Of a DNA stretch of 64,000 nt, positions 43,860-55,770 are shown one piece after another. A program made the translations under genes and the position numbers. The stretch is from Chloranthus sessilifolius. Taxonomy: Eukaryota; Streptophyta; Magnoliopsida; Chloranthales; Chloranthaceae. The first letter of the stretch is position 1, and each line of letters starts with the position of its first letter. The DNA lies in contig CM037586.1 of NCBI GenBank assembly GCA_021018995.1, forward strand, positions 152,810,060-152,874,059, in the 5' to 3' direction. The notes below the pieces were generated by a model. It saw nothing but the letters and a program-made list of their open reading frames with translations. It made no database searches and had not been told where the DNA came from.

Positions 43860-44400
43860 CAAGCCAATGATCTTGGTTGAAATCCAACCAGTTACATTAT
43901 TTAAAACCACCCTCCACATGCATTGGGTTCATGAAATCTCCTCAAATTCATAGTCCATTCAAGGAGATCTTCGTCTCATGGGAACTTCTATCAAAATTAA
44001 GTTTGATGCTCATAGGCACTTGCAATTGTTCGAAAATATCCTCCTCATAATCTGCGCTATATACCACTACCTACTAATCTTGATCAAGATCTTGATCCGT
44101 AATACCACAGAGTTCTCTTCTAATCAATGGCCAAAGAATTAAAACCTTCTTAATTAATATTGCACATCTCTTTAGGTTCTACATTTGTCATTAAGAATAA
44201 CTTATTTCTAACAATCCAAATACCCTATAGGAGAGCAAAAGAATCCTTTAACCACAAAAGGAGGTCTCTACGCCAACCTTCCACAAAATTCATCACTTCG
44301 CTTGGAAAGACCAATAAAGCAGCTATAACATGTTCACGAACACCAAATAATTTGACTCTAAGCGGACAAATAAACCTACTTTAATATACTCCGTTCACAT
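43860..44400 (-). pseudogene. LINE 3' fragment (antisense)
   Basis: The minus strand reads ALLVFPSEVMNFVEGWRRDL, then LYGIWIVRNKLF, the end of a zf-RVT region, followed leftward by PMSIKLNFDRSS, resembling the start of the RNase H domain carried by some plant L1 LINEs. Frames change several times. Confidence 0.5.
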
Positions 44401-44649
44401 CACAAGCTGTGAGCCCATGCTCATACTAAGTTACTAGCAAACCGGATACTATGGTATGGAATGTAGCCTTTAGTCCCTAATCATATACTAAACCACTTAT
44501 TGTTGCAATCTATTGATGCTAAACCTTAAGTACCTACGACCAAATCCAGTGGGAGTCTACTACCACTTACTAAATAGTAGTGCTGGAAAATTAGATGTCA
44601 TGGTGTGTTGGCGGCAGTCATTGTGGTGCATTAGTGGTGACCTTTAATG
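44401..44649. other. Unassigned DNA between LINE fragments
   Basis: AT-rich, no ORF of note and no repeat hallmark seen. Confidence 0.5.
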
Positions 44650-46706
44650 TCATTTGTTCCCAGAATGATGTGCAAGATTGCTATGGAGAAAGCCTACAAT
44701 AGAGTGAATTGGAATTCCGCCGAGTACTTATTAGTGAGCATGGGCTTCGGGACAAATTGGACATTGTAGACTAAAGCGTGCTATAGTTCATAGCCTTCTC
44801 TGTCCTCATAAACAGGTCTTCGAATGGTTTCTTCCAAATTTCAAGAGGTCTAAGGCAAGGGGATCAAGGGGATCCACCATCCCCCCTATGTCCTCAATCT
44901 TGTTGGTGCGACTTTCACTAAGCTCATTGATGGTGACATTAACTTGGGCTTGCTTCATGGTATCTACGAAGCTAATGATACTAACCCTATTATGCACCTT
45001 TTTTGTCAACAATTTACTTGTTTTACATGATGCTACTTTGCATGATCTATTCAATTTGAAGTTCATTAATCATCGTTATGAGCTGGTTTCGGGTCGGAAA
45101 ATCAACAGTAGCAAGACTAAGTTCGTGGGCATTCTTATGGAACAGCATAAAGTGATGGGTCTTGCCTCCTACTTCAATTGCAGAACCGGAAGTCTACCCT
45201 CCAAGTACCATGGTTTGCCTCTATGCCTAAACAAACAATCCAAGTCCTTATGGGACCCAATGATTGAAAAGACGGAATGAACGTTCTCCAGATGGAAAGG
45301 AAAATGCTTTCGATCAGTAGGAGAGAAACTTATTAAATCTGTCATGTCTAACTTTCCTGTTTACTATCTGTCCCTTTACCAATGCCCGGCTAGTGTGGCA
45401 CATAGAATGGAGTCTCATGAAGAATATGTTGTCAAGCGGCAGTAAGGATAAGAGTAAGATGCACATTGTGAACTGGGATATGAATTGATTCTCAAGAAAA
45501 TGGGGTGATCTCAGTATTAAGCAAATCAAGCAAATGCACAAAGCATTGATGATTAAGTGGTTGTCAAGACTTTGGGGGGGAGAATAGTAATGCCCTATGG
45601 TCCAAAGTCACAGCCAATAAATTTAAGGTTTCTAGGCATGGGTGGGATATTTGATGCACCAGATTGCAGCATGCCTTTAGTTGGTGGAAGGAGGTTTGCA
45701 ATGGCACTAATATGTTTCACCAATGAAACCGATTTAAGTTGGGTTGTGGGGATATCATTCAATTTTGGCATGCCCCACGTCTGGGGGACAAATCCCTGGA
45801 TGTCCAATTTCCTTGATTTTATCAGCTAGCCTCACCCAAGAGCATCTTGATTATGAATTGTATTGACTATTGACACTAGATCAAGCACCGCCACATGGGA
45901 CATCAGACTTAGAAAATTTTATGGGATAATGAATATGAGAAATTTGCCGAACTTTTTGACATGCTTGCTTCGGCTCATCATCCCAGTCCTTTTGAGGGCA
46001 CTAGAATTTGAGGGTTCGATCCGAAGAGTAGATTCATTGTCAAATCCTACTATGTGTTTGGAAGGTCAAAGTGCAAGCATAGAAAAGTATTTGGAAGGTC
46101 AAAGTGCACTGCAAAGCTTTGACTTTCACTTGGTGTGTGTCTTGGAGCAAATTCCTGCCATTCACAATCTGATCAGAAGAGGCATGAGCATACCAAATAG
46201 ATGTGGGATGAATAATAGCAACAAAGAAAATGTTCAAGAAATTGTTAATCCATTGTCTACATGCTGGTATGATTTGGAGTTCCCTTGCCTTTTTGCATGC
46301 CCAAAATATGCAAAGAGCTCCTTGCTGGGGTCAATCAATATGCTCCTGATCAAAAGTTGAAAGGTGTGGGTAGACTTCTTCTGATGACCATTTTCTCGTT
46401 GATTTGGAATGCAAGGAATTTTCACACAATTCAATCCCTATTGTCATTGAGGCTGCATCTTGTTGTTTTGGGTTATATAAGAGTTTAATGGGTAGACAGC
46501 TCTTGAGCCTCAAAATTTCTGGTGTCTGATTGATGGCTATCCATTGTTCTGGGCTCTTTTACCTTTCTGTTTCAATGTCAGGTTCCCTTTTTCTGTTTTT
46601 TTGCTTTTGCTTTGCTAATTTTCTTTCTTAGCTTTTGATCCCAACGTAAATTTTTGGAAGTCCTAATGGAATGACGTCATTATCGCAAAAATAAATATTA
46701 AAAAAA
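44650..46706 (+). pseudogene. Decayed L1-type LINE (+)
   Basis: 5'-truncated in the RT domain: KIAMEKAYNRVNWNSAEYLL (~44690) corresponds to MEKAYDRVNWENLDY of the antisense LINE. A LRQGD-like stretch is near 44850 and LNLVGATFTKLIDGDINLGL near 44895. A DPWMSNFLD-type stretch lies near 45795, HNLIRRGMSIPNRC (~46163) is the zf-RVT region, and IFSLIWNARNF (~46390) the tail. An A-rich tail is at about 46690-46706. Frames change often, so it is an old copy. Confidence 0.8.
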
Positions 46707-46995
46707 CTAGATGGTAAATCAATTGTCACTTTCCATTTTTGTCAGCACTTTAGAATGGGTCCCACAAACTCTTGTTTTTATTAAAAAAGTCCCTCGTCTT
46801 TGTTTTACCATGTTATATAGTTGATTATGCAGGTTTATATATTTTGCAAACTGGATTTTTTTCCCAAAATTTGTTTGTGGATGTGCATTTATTTTACAAG
46901 CCGGAGCATCTAGACATGAACAAAAATTCACTTGGGTGTCAATAATACAAGAAAGGGATAGAGAACAAAACAAAAATCGTAAATTAAGTTACATA
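46707..46995. other. Unassigned AT-rich DNA
   Basis: No gene, repeat or terminus recognised. Confidence 0.5.
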
Positions 46996-46999
46996 CCTC

Positions 47000-47587
47000 A
47001 ACGGCTAATGGCATTTGGATGAGGTTAAGGTGCATTAGAGATGGAGATCAAAGGTCTTGGTTAAAGAGGATGATATAAAAAATAGATGCCAAGAATAATT
47101 TTAAGATCTATTAAACACAAATTATGTGGAGGAAGTAGATCAAGAAGAGGAACCAAATCAAAGGATGATCAACGAAATATCGGAAATTGAAGTAAAAGTA
47201 GCCTTAGCAAAGATGAAGAAAAGAAGAGTATTAGGACTAGATGGAATACCTATAGAAGTTGATCGTGTTGGAAGAGAATGGACTGTATTGATTGACTAAA
47301 TTACTAAATAAAATACTAAAAACTAAGAAAATGCCCAAGGAATAAAGGAAGAGCAATGTGGTCCCTATCCATAGGAACAAAGGAGACATCTAAACCTATA
47401 CCAACTATCGAGGCATTAAACCAATAAGCCAGACTATGAACCTTTGGGAAAGAATAGTAGAATGACGACTAAGCCCTAGTTGTAAGAATCTTCTACTAAG
47501 TGTGTCGCTCCTGCTTCAGAATCTCGCTCTCACTTCTGACCATAAAATAGTATAATTTTAAGCTTTTGATGGCCCTCTCACTCCCAA
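47000..47587 (+). pseudogene. RTE-type LINE fragment B, segment 1
   Basis: NTNYVEEVDQEEEPNQRMIN, then EVKVALAKMKKRRVLGLDGI and PIEV (~47180-47260) is the N-terminal RT region of plant RTE elements (usually KxGKAVGPDGIPIEVWK). A region equivalent to NYRGIKLMS lies near 47400. From about 47475 to 47587 the sequence is not RTE-like; another small insertion may lie there. The Gypsy element starts at 47588. Confidence 0.78.
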
Positions 47588-47651
47588 TGACAGGAGACGT
47601 CAAGATCGAGAGCATTGGAGTTGGGCCGCAACAGAATTTTCAGCTTCAAGG

Positions 47652-47701
<50 letters not shown>

Positions 47702-48524
47702 TGAACAGTGTAATAAACAGTGTCACGGACATACGTGATGAAGAGTGTCGGGCGTCCGTGATTTTGACCCCCCATTGTCCGTAGGTCACGGACGTCGTCC
47801 ATGGGGCACTACGGACATCCATAGGCGTCGCGACGAGATTTCTAAATTTTGCGAAATTTTCCTTTTTTAATCTTTTATTATTATTATTAGGACTCTTTAT
47901 TTCGAGTTTTACTTTGGTGGCCTATATAAGGAAGCTTATAAAGACAATTTAATTAGTTTTTAAATATTTTGAATGCATTATTGCTTGAATATTCTTCTTC
48001 CCGAGATGGGTTTGGTGTGAGGCCAAGGGAGTGATTCTCATATATCTTTTTGTTTATATTTTGTCATCTATTTTCTTTGATCTTTCATTATATTTGCAAC
48101 CTATCAATCTCTGCTTGCTTTTCTAAATCCTAATCTATTGATTTCTTGATCTCAAACCCTAAACCCCTTTCTAGAACCCTAAATCAAACAGAGCCTAAAA
48201 CCCTTTTCTAAATCATAAGCCTATTACAAAACCAATTCCGCAACCCTAGTTCGAGCCCATGAATCTACATCGGATCGAAGACGAACGCCCATGGTTAGAA
48301 AAGCTAGAGTTCTATCTCTAGGCCCCGATCCTGCCTTAAATCTAACGGTACTTGCACATCAGACTAGACCCTAACTGAATTTCGCGTGATCTACCGACCT
48401 GAATTTTCTGAACCCTAAGGTACTGAGTTAGTTTTGAGATTAAGCTTGATTTACTATTATTTAATTTCAGCAAAAATCGCATAAAAATCATAATCACACA
48501 TTTTAGTGTTACCGTCCTGCGTCA
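47588..48524 (+). repeat. 5' LTR of the non-autonomous Gypsy element
   Basis: 937 bp, TGACAGGAGACG...GCGTCA. It contains a TA microsatellite (about 47655-47698), the palindrome block (47700-47830) and a TATA box TATATAAG (47923-47930). Confidence 0.92.
47700..47830. repeat. CGGACGTCCG-type palindromes in the 5' LTR U3
   Basis: Words CACGGACATACGTG, CGGGCGTCCGTG, CACGGACGTCGTCC and ACGGACATCC occur with CAGTGT and GGGGCACTA spacers. They are the diverged counterpart of the block at 50370-50515 in the 3' LTR. Confidence 0.88.
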
Positions 48525-48697
48525 GTTTTGGTATCAAAGCCCTAGGTTTTCTAGGTTAGGGCATATTGTGTGATATTTTAATTTTCTTTGCATTTTATTT
48601 CATTTTGTTTATCAATATGCACGTCTACTGTTTGACAAAATTCATCATCTATTGTGGTTCATGTTTGCATGACATTTAGCACCTGTGTTAGTAAGCA

Positions 48698-49480
48698 GTG
48701 TTCACCATGAGCATGAGCAAGATTGCCGATGTCATTAGGGACATCAAAGCCGAATTGTGTGCGATTAAGAATGGGAGCCGCTACACACCAAATTCTTGGC
48801 AAAGTCTCAAAAGTCGTGATGAGACTAGAGTTAGGGGATACCCTCATCATCGTGAACCAGAGTACGATCCTGCCAATAGGTTTATAAAATCTATTCAGAA
48901 TGAGGTCCCAGATTTTGAGGGTACGACGAACCCTAAAACCTTTGTAGAGTGGTTGTCTAGTGTGCAAGAGTATTTTGATTGATATGGCATACTGAATGAG
49001 TACAAAGTTAGGTTAGTGAAAACAAAGTTGGAGGGTAATGCCAAAAAAATTTGGACTCGCTTAGAACGTCGCACTGAGTCTCTTCGGAATAGATTCATCA
49101 CACTATGGGAGGACATGAGGGAGCGACTTATCGAGAATTATGTTCCTTTCACGCACCGTCACCTCCTACAACGTCTGGAAACCAAGACAGATAGGTGTCC
49201 CGATTGCCTTAAGTGTCAAGGGTTCGGACACTTTGCTTACCAATGCACCACAAAATTTTCCACTCTGAATCTATTGATTAAAAGAGAGAATTCTAAGGAG
49301 CGGGAAAGATTAAAAGTAGAAGAGGAAGTGTATGACCGTCGTACTGTGATGAGTGAAGAGGAGATAGAAGAAGTTAAAAAAAGTCTAGTTTGTGTTAAAG
49401 AGACTTCTATCACCCTTGTGAGTAATGATGTGGAGTCACCCACACACGACTCGTCCGAGTCACCTACGAATATCTGATAA
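48698..49480 (+). pseudogene. gag of the non-autonomous Gypsy element
   Basis: MFTMSMSKIADVIRDIKAEL at the start, VPDFEGTTNPKTFVEWLSS as the capsid signature, WEDMRERLIENYVPFTHRH, then a CCHC knuckle CLKCQGFGHFAYQC (~49205-49246), then an acidic SEEEIEEVKKSLVCV tail. It is the same gag type as in the relic at 18.8-20.6 kb. Broken. Confidence 0.85.
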
Positions 49481-49639
49481 AACCCACAGAGTCAGTTGCG
49501 CCTAAGTCGTTAGCGTCACATACACATGAGCGTACCGAGTTTATAGATACACATACACATCATAGTCTCGAGTTGCATACTGCTTCACATTTCAAATCGT
49601 ATTGTGAGTCAATTTTTGAGTCTCATTTCGCATTGCATA

Positions 49640-50280
49640 AAGATTAAACAGAAGATTAATTCAAGCTACAATCATTACGAATTATCTGTTGATACTCACA
49701 GGCGTTTCAAAGAATATAAGGTTGGTGATCCTTGTCTGAGCTCAACCTCACCTCCATGCAATCCTTTCCAAAAGCCCCCTGGTCACAATCTCAACCCAAC
49801 TTTACAGCCAATACCCCTTCCCTCCCCAAGCAGGCAGAGAAAAGAGGTAATTGAGGAAAGATTAGATGATCTTGTGGCATTCACCTGCAACAAAGAGTTT
49901 TTGGTTTATGAGATGAAGAGGGTTAATACGTCGACTACCAAGAGTGCATGGGTCAGTCATGAAAGCGTTTGTCACTTGAGTTCCCGTATTCCCGACCGAT
50001 ATCTCGATCACACTTCATCGGGGATGAATTTATTCGAGTCCGGGAGAGTTGATGAGAAGCTCCAAAAATATTTGGAACTGTGGGTTGGAGAGCCGGGTTA
50101 TCAGGTTCATCAAGGAGAGGTTTACCGTGTGCGTCCCGCTATATTCAACCGAGATGAGGATAATATGTCACCAGGAGCCGAGATTGTTTAGGCTAGTTGC
50201 AAAGACTTCCACCAATCGGGCCCCGATATACTTGATCAGTACAATATGCGTGTTTCATCAGTGATGAAATATTTTGAGTC
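49640..50280 (+). pseudogene. Late pol-like region of the non-autonomous Gypsy element
   Basis: QKINSSYNHYELSVDTHRRF and KEYKVGD match the integrase C-terminal side of the element at 2.0 kb (QKINSSNSQYKLSADAHRRF). A proline-rich stretch NPTLQPIPLPSPSRQR, also shared, follows. The region after it sits where that element has its chromodomain but is strongly diverged. Confidence 0.75.
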
Positions 50281-50288
50281 GAGGAGAA

Positions 50289-51203
50289 TGACGGGGGATG
50301 TCAAGATCGAGAGCATTGGAGTTGGGTCGCAACAGAATTTTCAGCTTCAAGGAAAAAAAAAAATTTGGTGAACACTGTCCGTGAACAATGTCATGAACAT
50401 TCGTGATGAACAGTGTCGGACGTCCGTGAATAGTAACGGACGTCTATGATTTTGACCCCCACTGTCCATAGGTCACGAACGTCCGTGGGACACTACGGAC
50501 GTTCGTGATCATCACGACAGGATTTCTAAGTTTTGCGAAATTTTCCTTTTTTAGTCTTTTATTATATTAGGACTCTTTATTTCGAGTTTTACTTTAGTGG
50601 CCTATATAAGGAGGTTTATAAAGACAATTTAATTAGTTTTTGAATATTTTGAATGCATTATTGCTTGAATATTCTTCTTTCCAAGATGGGTTTGGTGTGA
50701 GGCCAAGGGATCGATTCCCATATATCTTTTTGTTTATATTTTGTCATCTATTTTCTTTGATCTTTCATTATATTTGCTACCTATCAATCTCTGCTTGCTT
50801 TTCTAAATCCCAATCTATTGATTTCTTAATCCCAATCTCTAAACCCTTTTCTAAAACCCTAAATCAAACAGAGCCCAAAACCCTTTTCTAAACCATAAGC
50901 CTATTACAAAACCAATTCCGCAACCCTAGTTCGAGCCCGTGAATCTACATCAGATCGAAGACGAATGCTCAAGCCTGGAAAAGCTAGAGTTCTATCTCTA
51001 GGCCCGATCCCGCCTTAAATCTAATGGTACTTGCGCATCAGACTGGACCCTAACTGGATCTCGTGTGGTCTACCAACCTGAATTCTCTGAACCCTAAGGT
51101 ACTAAGTTAATTTTGAGATTAAGCTTGATTTACTTTTATTTAATTTCGACAAAAATCGCATAAAAATCATAATCACGCATTTTAGGGTTACCGTCCCGCA
51201 TCA
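50289..51203 (+). repeat. 3' LTR of the non-autonomous Gypsy element
   Basis: 915 bp, TGACGGGGGATG...CCGCATCA, then CCCAA. Confidence 0.92.
50370..50515. repeat. CGGACGTCCG palindromes at ~20-bp steps in the 3' LTR U3
   Basis: CGGACGTCCGTG and the next CGGACGTCTATG are 20 bp apart. The following CGAACGTCCGTG comes 39 bp later and CGGACGTTCGTG another 20 bp on. The core GACGTC is the symmetric ACGT-type site bound by plant bZIP factors. Confidence 0.9.
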
Positions 51204-51208
51204 CCCAA

Positions 51209-52102
51209 CCTACACACGCTTCCTAGCGCTTTAGGTAACTAAGGACTAAGACAAGAATAATAGGTATCATAGAACCAGTTTGGATATATGCCGGGAAGAT
51301 CGACAACGTAAGTTATTTTCCTATTAAGGCAACTTATGAAGAAGTTCAAAGGAGAAGGAAAAACCTACATATGGTCTTTAGTGATTTAGATAACGCTTAT
51401 GATAGAATCGAGCCAGATAATCTGGTAGATGCTATGGAAGAAATGCATCCTAAACTTATACATTGAGATTATCTAAGACATGTATAAGAGGACGGTAACT
51501 CGTGAAAGAACAACATGTGAAGAGACAAGTGAGTTCCCTATCGAAGTTGGGTTGCATTGAGGATCTGCCTTGAAGTCAATTTGAAATTAGTAGAACAAAG
51601 AGGGAATACATGGAGTGCAAATTTAGTGAACATGATAGCCTCGAGGAAGATTTAGTTAAAATAAAAAATCATTTAGTGTTGCATTGCCATAGATTTCTCT
51701 ATTTAGGCTTTATTTTACAATGAGGTGGTGGATTTGAAGAGGAACTCTCAAATAGGATTAACGTGGGTTGGATGGAATGGAAGCAAGCAAGCAAGCGCGG
51801 AGTATTGCGCGAACCAAGAGTTCCACTTAGATTGAAGGAACATTTTTATAAGGTGGTTGTTAGATGGTGAGGAATGTTGGGCTATAAAAAAAAAGAACAA
51901 AAAGATAGAGTATATGTGGCCAAGATGCGTATATTGACATGGACATGAGGAGTAGCAAGAAAGGACAAAATCTTAGATGAGTACATATGAGAAAATTTGA
52001 GAGTGACACATATAAATGACAAAAAATTATGGAATGTTGCTTGAGGTGGTCTGGACAAGTTCATTAGAGGCACGAAGCAGACCCTGCACAAAGGTTTGAG
52101 AA
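51209..52102 (+). pseudogene. RTE-type LINE fragment B, segment 2
   Basis: Continues the RTE after the Gypsy insertion. A region equivalent to QFGFMPGRSTMEAIFLLRQL is at about 51270-51350; KNLHMVFSDLDNAYDRIEPD (~51362), a DMYKRTVTRERTTCEETSEF stretch (~51478), a VEQRGNTW-MECKFS-like stretch (~51590) and KIEYMWPRCVY (~51903) follow. The hAT element interrupts it at 52111; its last part resumes at 54066 (KHKEVREVEDQ-like) and ends near 54240. Confidence 0.8.
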
Positions 52103-52110
52103 GCTACAAG

Positions 52111-54057
52111 TAGTGGCGGAACCAGGATTTTCATCCAACCGGGGTGCAAGATAAATTAGATTTAATTTTTTACAAATTATATATATTATTTATTTATAAC
52201 ACTCTCGTGCCTATCTAATCTAAATAAGAAATTCAGGAGGTAAGAACCCGCACAAAACAAAAATAGATACTTTAAAACACGCGAGTAAATGATCCTCTCG
52301 TGCTATAATTTTGCCTAGAAAATCATGAACATTGAGATTTCGCCTTTACACTGTGGAGGATCTCATGTGATGTCATTACAAGCTTCCCCAATCTGTTAAT
52401 GTGTGTCTGGGGCCCCAAATAACTTGAATTTCACATCAATTTAGCTAAGCGGGCCGAAAATGGGTGTCTACAATTTGATGGGTCAATGACAGAATAACAC
52501 TGACACGGTTTGGTGCATTGAATTTGAGTACCTAATTTCAATGGTGGATATGTATTGGATCATGCCTAAATTTTTTGAGTGATGCCTCATCGATTTTGTC
52601 CAAGTTATGTGACACCTGATCCTCGAAATGGGTGCCACATTGTATGAAAGATTGGCCCAGAAAATAATTTGCATTGTCTGATCTCAAGATGTCAATGGGT
52701 TGCAGTAGGTTTCGGAAGTAAGCGCGAACAAAGATACTCATATAAATATGGGTAGCGTTATTTATACTCATTAAACCTATGAAGAACACACACATTTCCA
52801 TTTTCCACCATTAAAATTAGATCGGCTTGAATCAGGCGATGGAGATCATTTTTCATCCCAATCTTCCACACAATAGATCTTGAGATCATGGTGCATCTAT
52901 TAGACGGTCAGATCGTGATTCCACATGGCACACATCCCCAAAAGTGATCGTGATCATGGGCATACCTATCAAACAATCACTTTTGGGTATGTTTGCCACG
53001 TGGAATCAAAATATGACCGTCTGATAGGTGCGCCATGAACTCAAGAATTATTGTGAGGAAGATTAGGATGAAAAATATCTCCATCATCTGATTCAAGACA
53101 GTCATCGAATTTTTATGGTGGTATTGTGTGCATTCTTCACAAATTTAGTTTAACGGGTGTAAATAACGCTACCCTATTTTTTTGTTAAATTCCGCCCAAC
53201 CGCCAAAACTAATTTGGGATATCGAATTAGCTACAAATGATTCTACTACCCCCCACCCCCCCTTTTCCCTTTTGATAACTAGCTTAAGGGATAAGGGCTC
53301 CTGATGGATATTTAAACACCAAATGGTGTTTAAACGATGTACCAATGCTAAATTAAATTTTTTCATTTCCCACCATTAAAGTGTGGTTTCCTATTGATGT
53401 ACCAATGCTAAATTATTTTTTTTTTATTTCACAACATTAAAGTGTAGTTTCCTAATATGCCATTGACATCGATTTATGATCGATCTAAATGGTTTAGGAG
53501 GTAATTCATCATTGGAATATGTTTTAGGCAAAGAAGTATGTCCATAAGTGGATGTGAACCATCAGATTGAAGAATTTGAATACTAGTCATTAAAACTAAA
53601 CACAATGGTTGATATTAGAGTGCACAAATCAGATGGTTAAAACCTCTCAAAAAATTTGATTTTTTGGGCCTATGTCTTTCAACTTATGATCTATCAGTTT
53701 GACGGTGTAGTGTAATGATCCCACTCAAAACACTTCAAGCAAAGTGAACTTTCAAGGACGAGCTTGTGCATAAATAAATGCGCATTTCCCTTGGTTTGAC
53801 CGTGTGGACAAAACTGATTGATGCATTTGAAGGATGACAGAGAGGTGTCAAATAGAGAGAGAGGACGTCAGCAGGCTTTTAAAAAAGAAACAAATATAAG
53901 TGATGTCAAGTAGGGAGAGGGCACTGCCTTGTAGTTGTAGGGAGAGAGGGCATCAGAATGCTATCTTAAACAAGTAACAAATTTTTATTTTTTTTGGGTT
54001 TTGGGGTGTTGAGTGTGGGCGCTTGCCCGCAATCGCCCAGACGTAGTTCCGCCACTG
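52111..54057. mobile_element. Non-autonomous hAT element (Tip100-like ends)
   Basis: 1,947 bp with ends TAGTGGCGGAACCAGGAT and, from the other side, CAGTGGCGGAACTACGTC. The perfect 8-bp target duplication GCTACAAG is at 52103-52110 and 54058-54065. Ends of the (C/T)AG(G/T)GGCGGA type are typical of plant Tip100-like hAT elements. No transposase coding is visible. A fold-back element (52750-53174) is nested inside. Confidence 0.92.
52750..53174. mobile_element. Fold-back MITE, copy 1
   Basis: 425 bp forming one long hairpin. The ends GGGTAGCGTTATTTATAC and (reverse complement) GGGTAGCGTTATTTACAC pair, and inner arms also pair (GATTCCACATGGCACACATC with the complement of TGTTTGCCACGTGGAATC). 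TAT flanks both sides, a possible 3-bp duplication. Related hairpins are at 56.3-56.9, 58.3-58.7 and 58.9-59.1 kb. Confidence 0.82.
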
Positions 54058-54065
54058 GCTACAAG

Positions 54066-54240
54066 CACAAAGAAGTACGAGAAGTGGAAGACCAATGAAG
54101 ACCGGGAGGGAAGCTATGAGAAAGGATATGAAGGATTGTGGAGTTATGGAGGGTTTAGTGTTGATCAGAAACGAGTGGAGAAATAGAACTCGCAAAGCTG
54201 ACTCCAAATAGAGGAGATAAGGTTGTGATGATCATCATCA
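54066..54240 (+). pseudogene. RTE-type LINE fragment B, 3' end
   Basis: The sequence AGACCAATGAAGACCGGGAG and GAAATAGAACTCGCAAAGCT, ending GGAGATAAGGTTGTGATGAT, parallels the RTE tail at 60.6-60.8 kb (GAAATCAGACTCGCTAATTA and GGGATAAGACTTTG). It is the last part of the host of the hAT element. Confidence 0.75.
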
Positions 54241-54242
54241 CA

Positions 54243-55610
54243 ATCCCACAAACATGTGAAATACTATACTTGAATTTTCCTTTGACTCAAAAATAAGAGT
54301 GTGGACTTTACAGTGTTTGGTTGCCCGTGCAATTTGCAGCCACCCAAATGGATAAGATGAAAATAGGTCCCCCATAATACCACCTCATTCTTAAATTGTG
54401 ATGAAATAAAAACACAAAATGACCAACCCACTCGTGTTTTGGTGGCCAGCTAAAAACGCCTGCAACCCCAATTTGTGAAGGAGATAGTTTAAGTATGGAA
54501 AATTTTCTGAATTTTTAGTATTAAAGTTAAAATTTGATTCACTCTTGTTATTACTATAACACTAAGGTGATTCGTCCTATTGTAATTTCTCAATCATTAT
54601 GTGATGATTTCTTCACTTCCCATATATAGAAACAGATAGACTAGAAACACCTGATAGAACGAATCATCATAATATTGTATTAATCGCAGACACCATTGAA
54701 TCATTCATTATTAGCAGTCCAACAGTCCAACTCAATCCCTAAGTCCCACGAGATATTTGAAATTTAGTCCAATAATAATCAGAATTCTAATTATTGCAGA
54801 TTGATAAGAAACACACGTCAGATATACACACACACAAAAAAAAAAAAACTAAATACACGGATGAAAAAGCAATACACAGACAAAATGCAAGGTAGGAAAC
54901 CTAATTGAACATAAAACTATAAAAAAAATTAGGTTAAAAAAGAAAATTGAAACTGAAACGTGGGGATATCTTTATATCTTTATATTGAACATATTGAACA
55001 TATTAATACGAAAATAAAATGAATCCTGAAAAAATTAAATAAGGGAATTTCGACCACTCACTTGAATAGGATTAGCGTTTGAAATATTTTATGTGAATTT
55101 AAACTCGTTTATCTGTTGGTGCCCCAAAAGCCTGCGATCTCCCGAGACGCGAGAGAAAGAAAAGTAAGCCTTCAGAGTCACCATTTAAGAAGAGAGAATT
55201 TGCAACCTGCCGTTCCGGTCGTGTCCGAAGAAAGCTACCCAACCTTCTTGGCATTAAGCAGTCAGTACTAAAGGGGGCGCCAAATAAGTTCAACCTGAGT
55301 TCGGACCTCCTGTGAAACGATTATAACCATTGGCTATTATGGGCAGCAGATCAGAAACTGATGATATCTACGCAAGTTATATGTGGGGTTTAAACATCAT
55401 ATACATAAATTTAAATGTATGTATCTTACAAGTGATACTCAGAATTTAACTTGCAAACACGTGTGTTAGGAAAGAAATCAACATCTGCAATGAAAAGACT
55501 GGTTACTGAAGACATGAGCTGCACGTGTGGACCCTGTGACTTGCCTCGATTTACATACCCTTTAAAATTCGTGAAGTTCCCATGATCTATGCAAACACCG
55601 CTCATTGGCC
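54243..55610. other. Unassigned AT-rich DNA
   Basis: No certain feature. A minus-strand ORF at 55099-55293, in slightly GC-richer DNA, encodes 64 residues (MNLFGAPFSTDCLMPRRLG start) that I do not recognise. It could be a host exon remnant or chance. A-rich tracts at 54836-54847 and near 54921. Confidence 0.4.
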
Positions 55611-55614
55611 ACAG

Positions 55615-55770
55615 TTTGGGCTGTCAACATGCCGAGCTAGGCTTAGCTATGGCTTGGCTCCGTCATATGGAGCGTGCTCTAACTCAGCTCAGGCTTTTCG
55701 AGCCTGAACCTTCCAGCCTTAGTTTGGCTCGAGCAAATATCAAGCCAAGCTCAAGCCAAGTGAAAAAAAC
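55615..55770. mobile_element. End of a GGGCTGTCAAC-type MITE
   Basis: GGGCTGTCAACATGCC is followed by words GAGCTAGGCTTAGC, GGCTTGGCTCC, TTTGGCTCGAGC and AAGCCAAGCTCAAGCC, a well-known plant MITE type. The matching opposite end was not found nearby; TGACAGCCCTAAT at 59806-59818 is a distant candidate. Confidence 0.5.

Larger units (their letters stand above)
47588..51203 (+). mobile_element. Non-autonomous Gypsy element with both LTRs
   Basis: 3,616 bp, with the perfect 5-bp duplication CCCAA (47583-47587, 51204-51208). LTRs are 47588-48524 and 50289-51203. The internal ~1.76 kb has a TGGTATCAAAGCC primer-binding site (48530-48542), gag with a zinc knuckle, and a late region with integrase C-terminal/proline-rich sequence. 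Protease, reverse transcriptase and RNase H are not seen, so it depended on a relative for movement. The coding parts are also broken. The LTRs are similar along their length except for a TA run in the 5' copy. Confidence 0.92.

Noticed and set aside
47475-47587. Separate small transposon between the RTE segment and the Gypsy element
   Set aside because: GACTAAG occurs at both 47465 and 51247, suggesting a duplication around a further insertion, but no inverted ends could be defined.
55099-55293. 64-residue minus-strand ORF as a host gene
   Set aside because: Open and slightly GC-rich, but unrecognised, short, and without splice or promoter support; left as unassigned.
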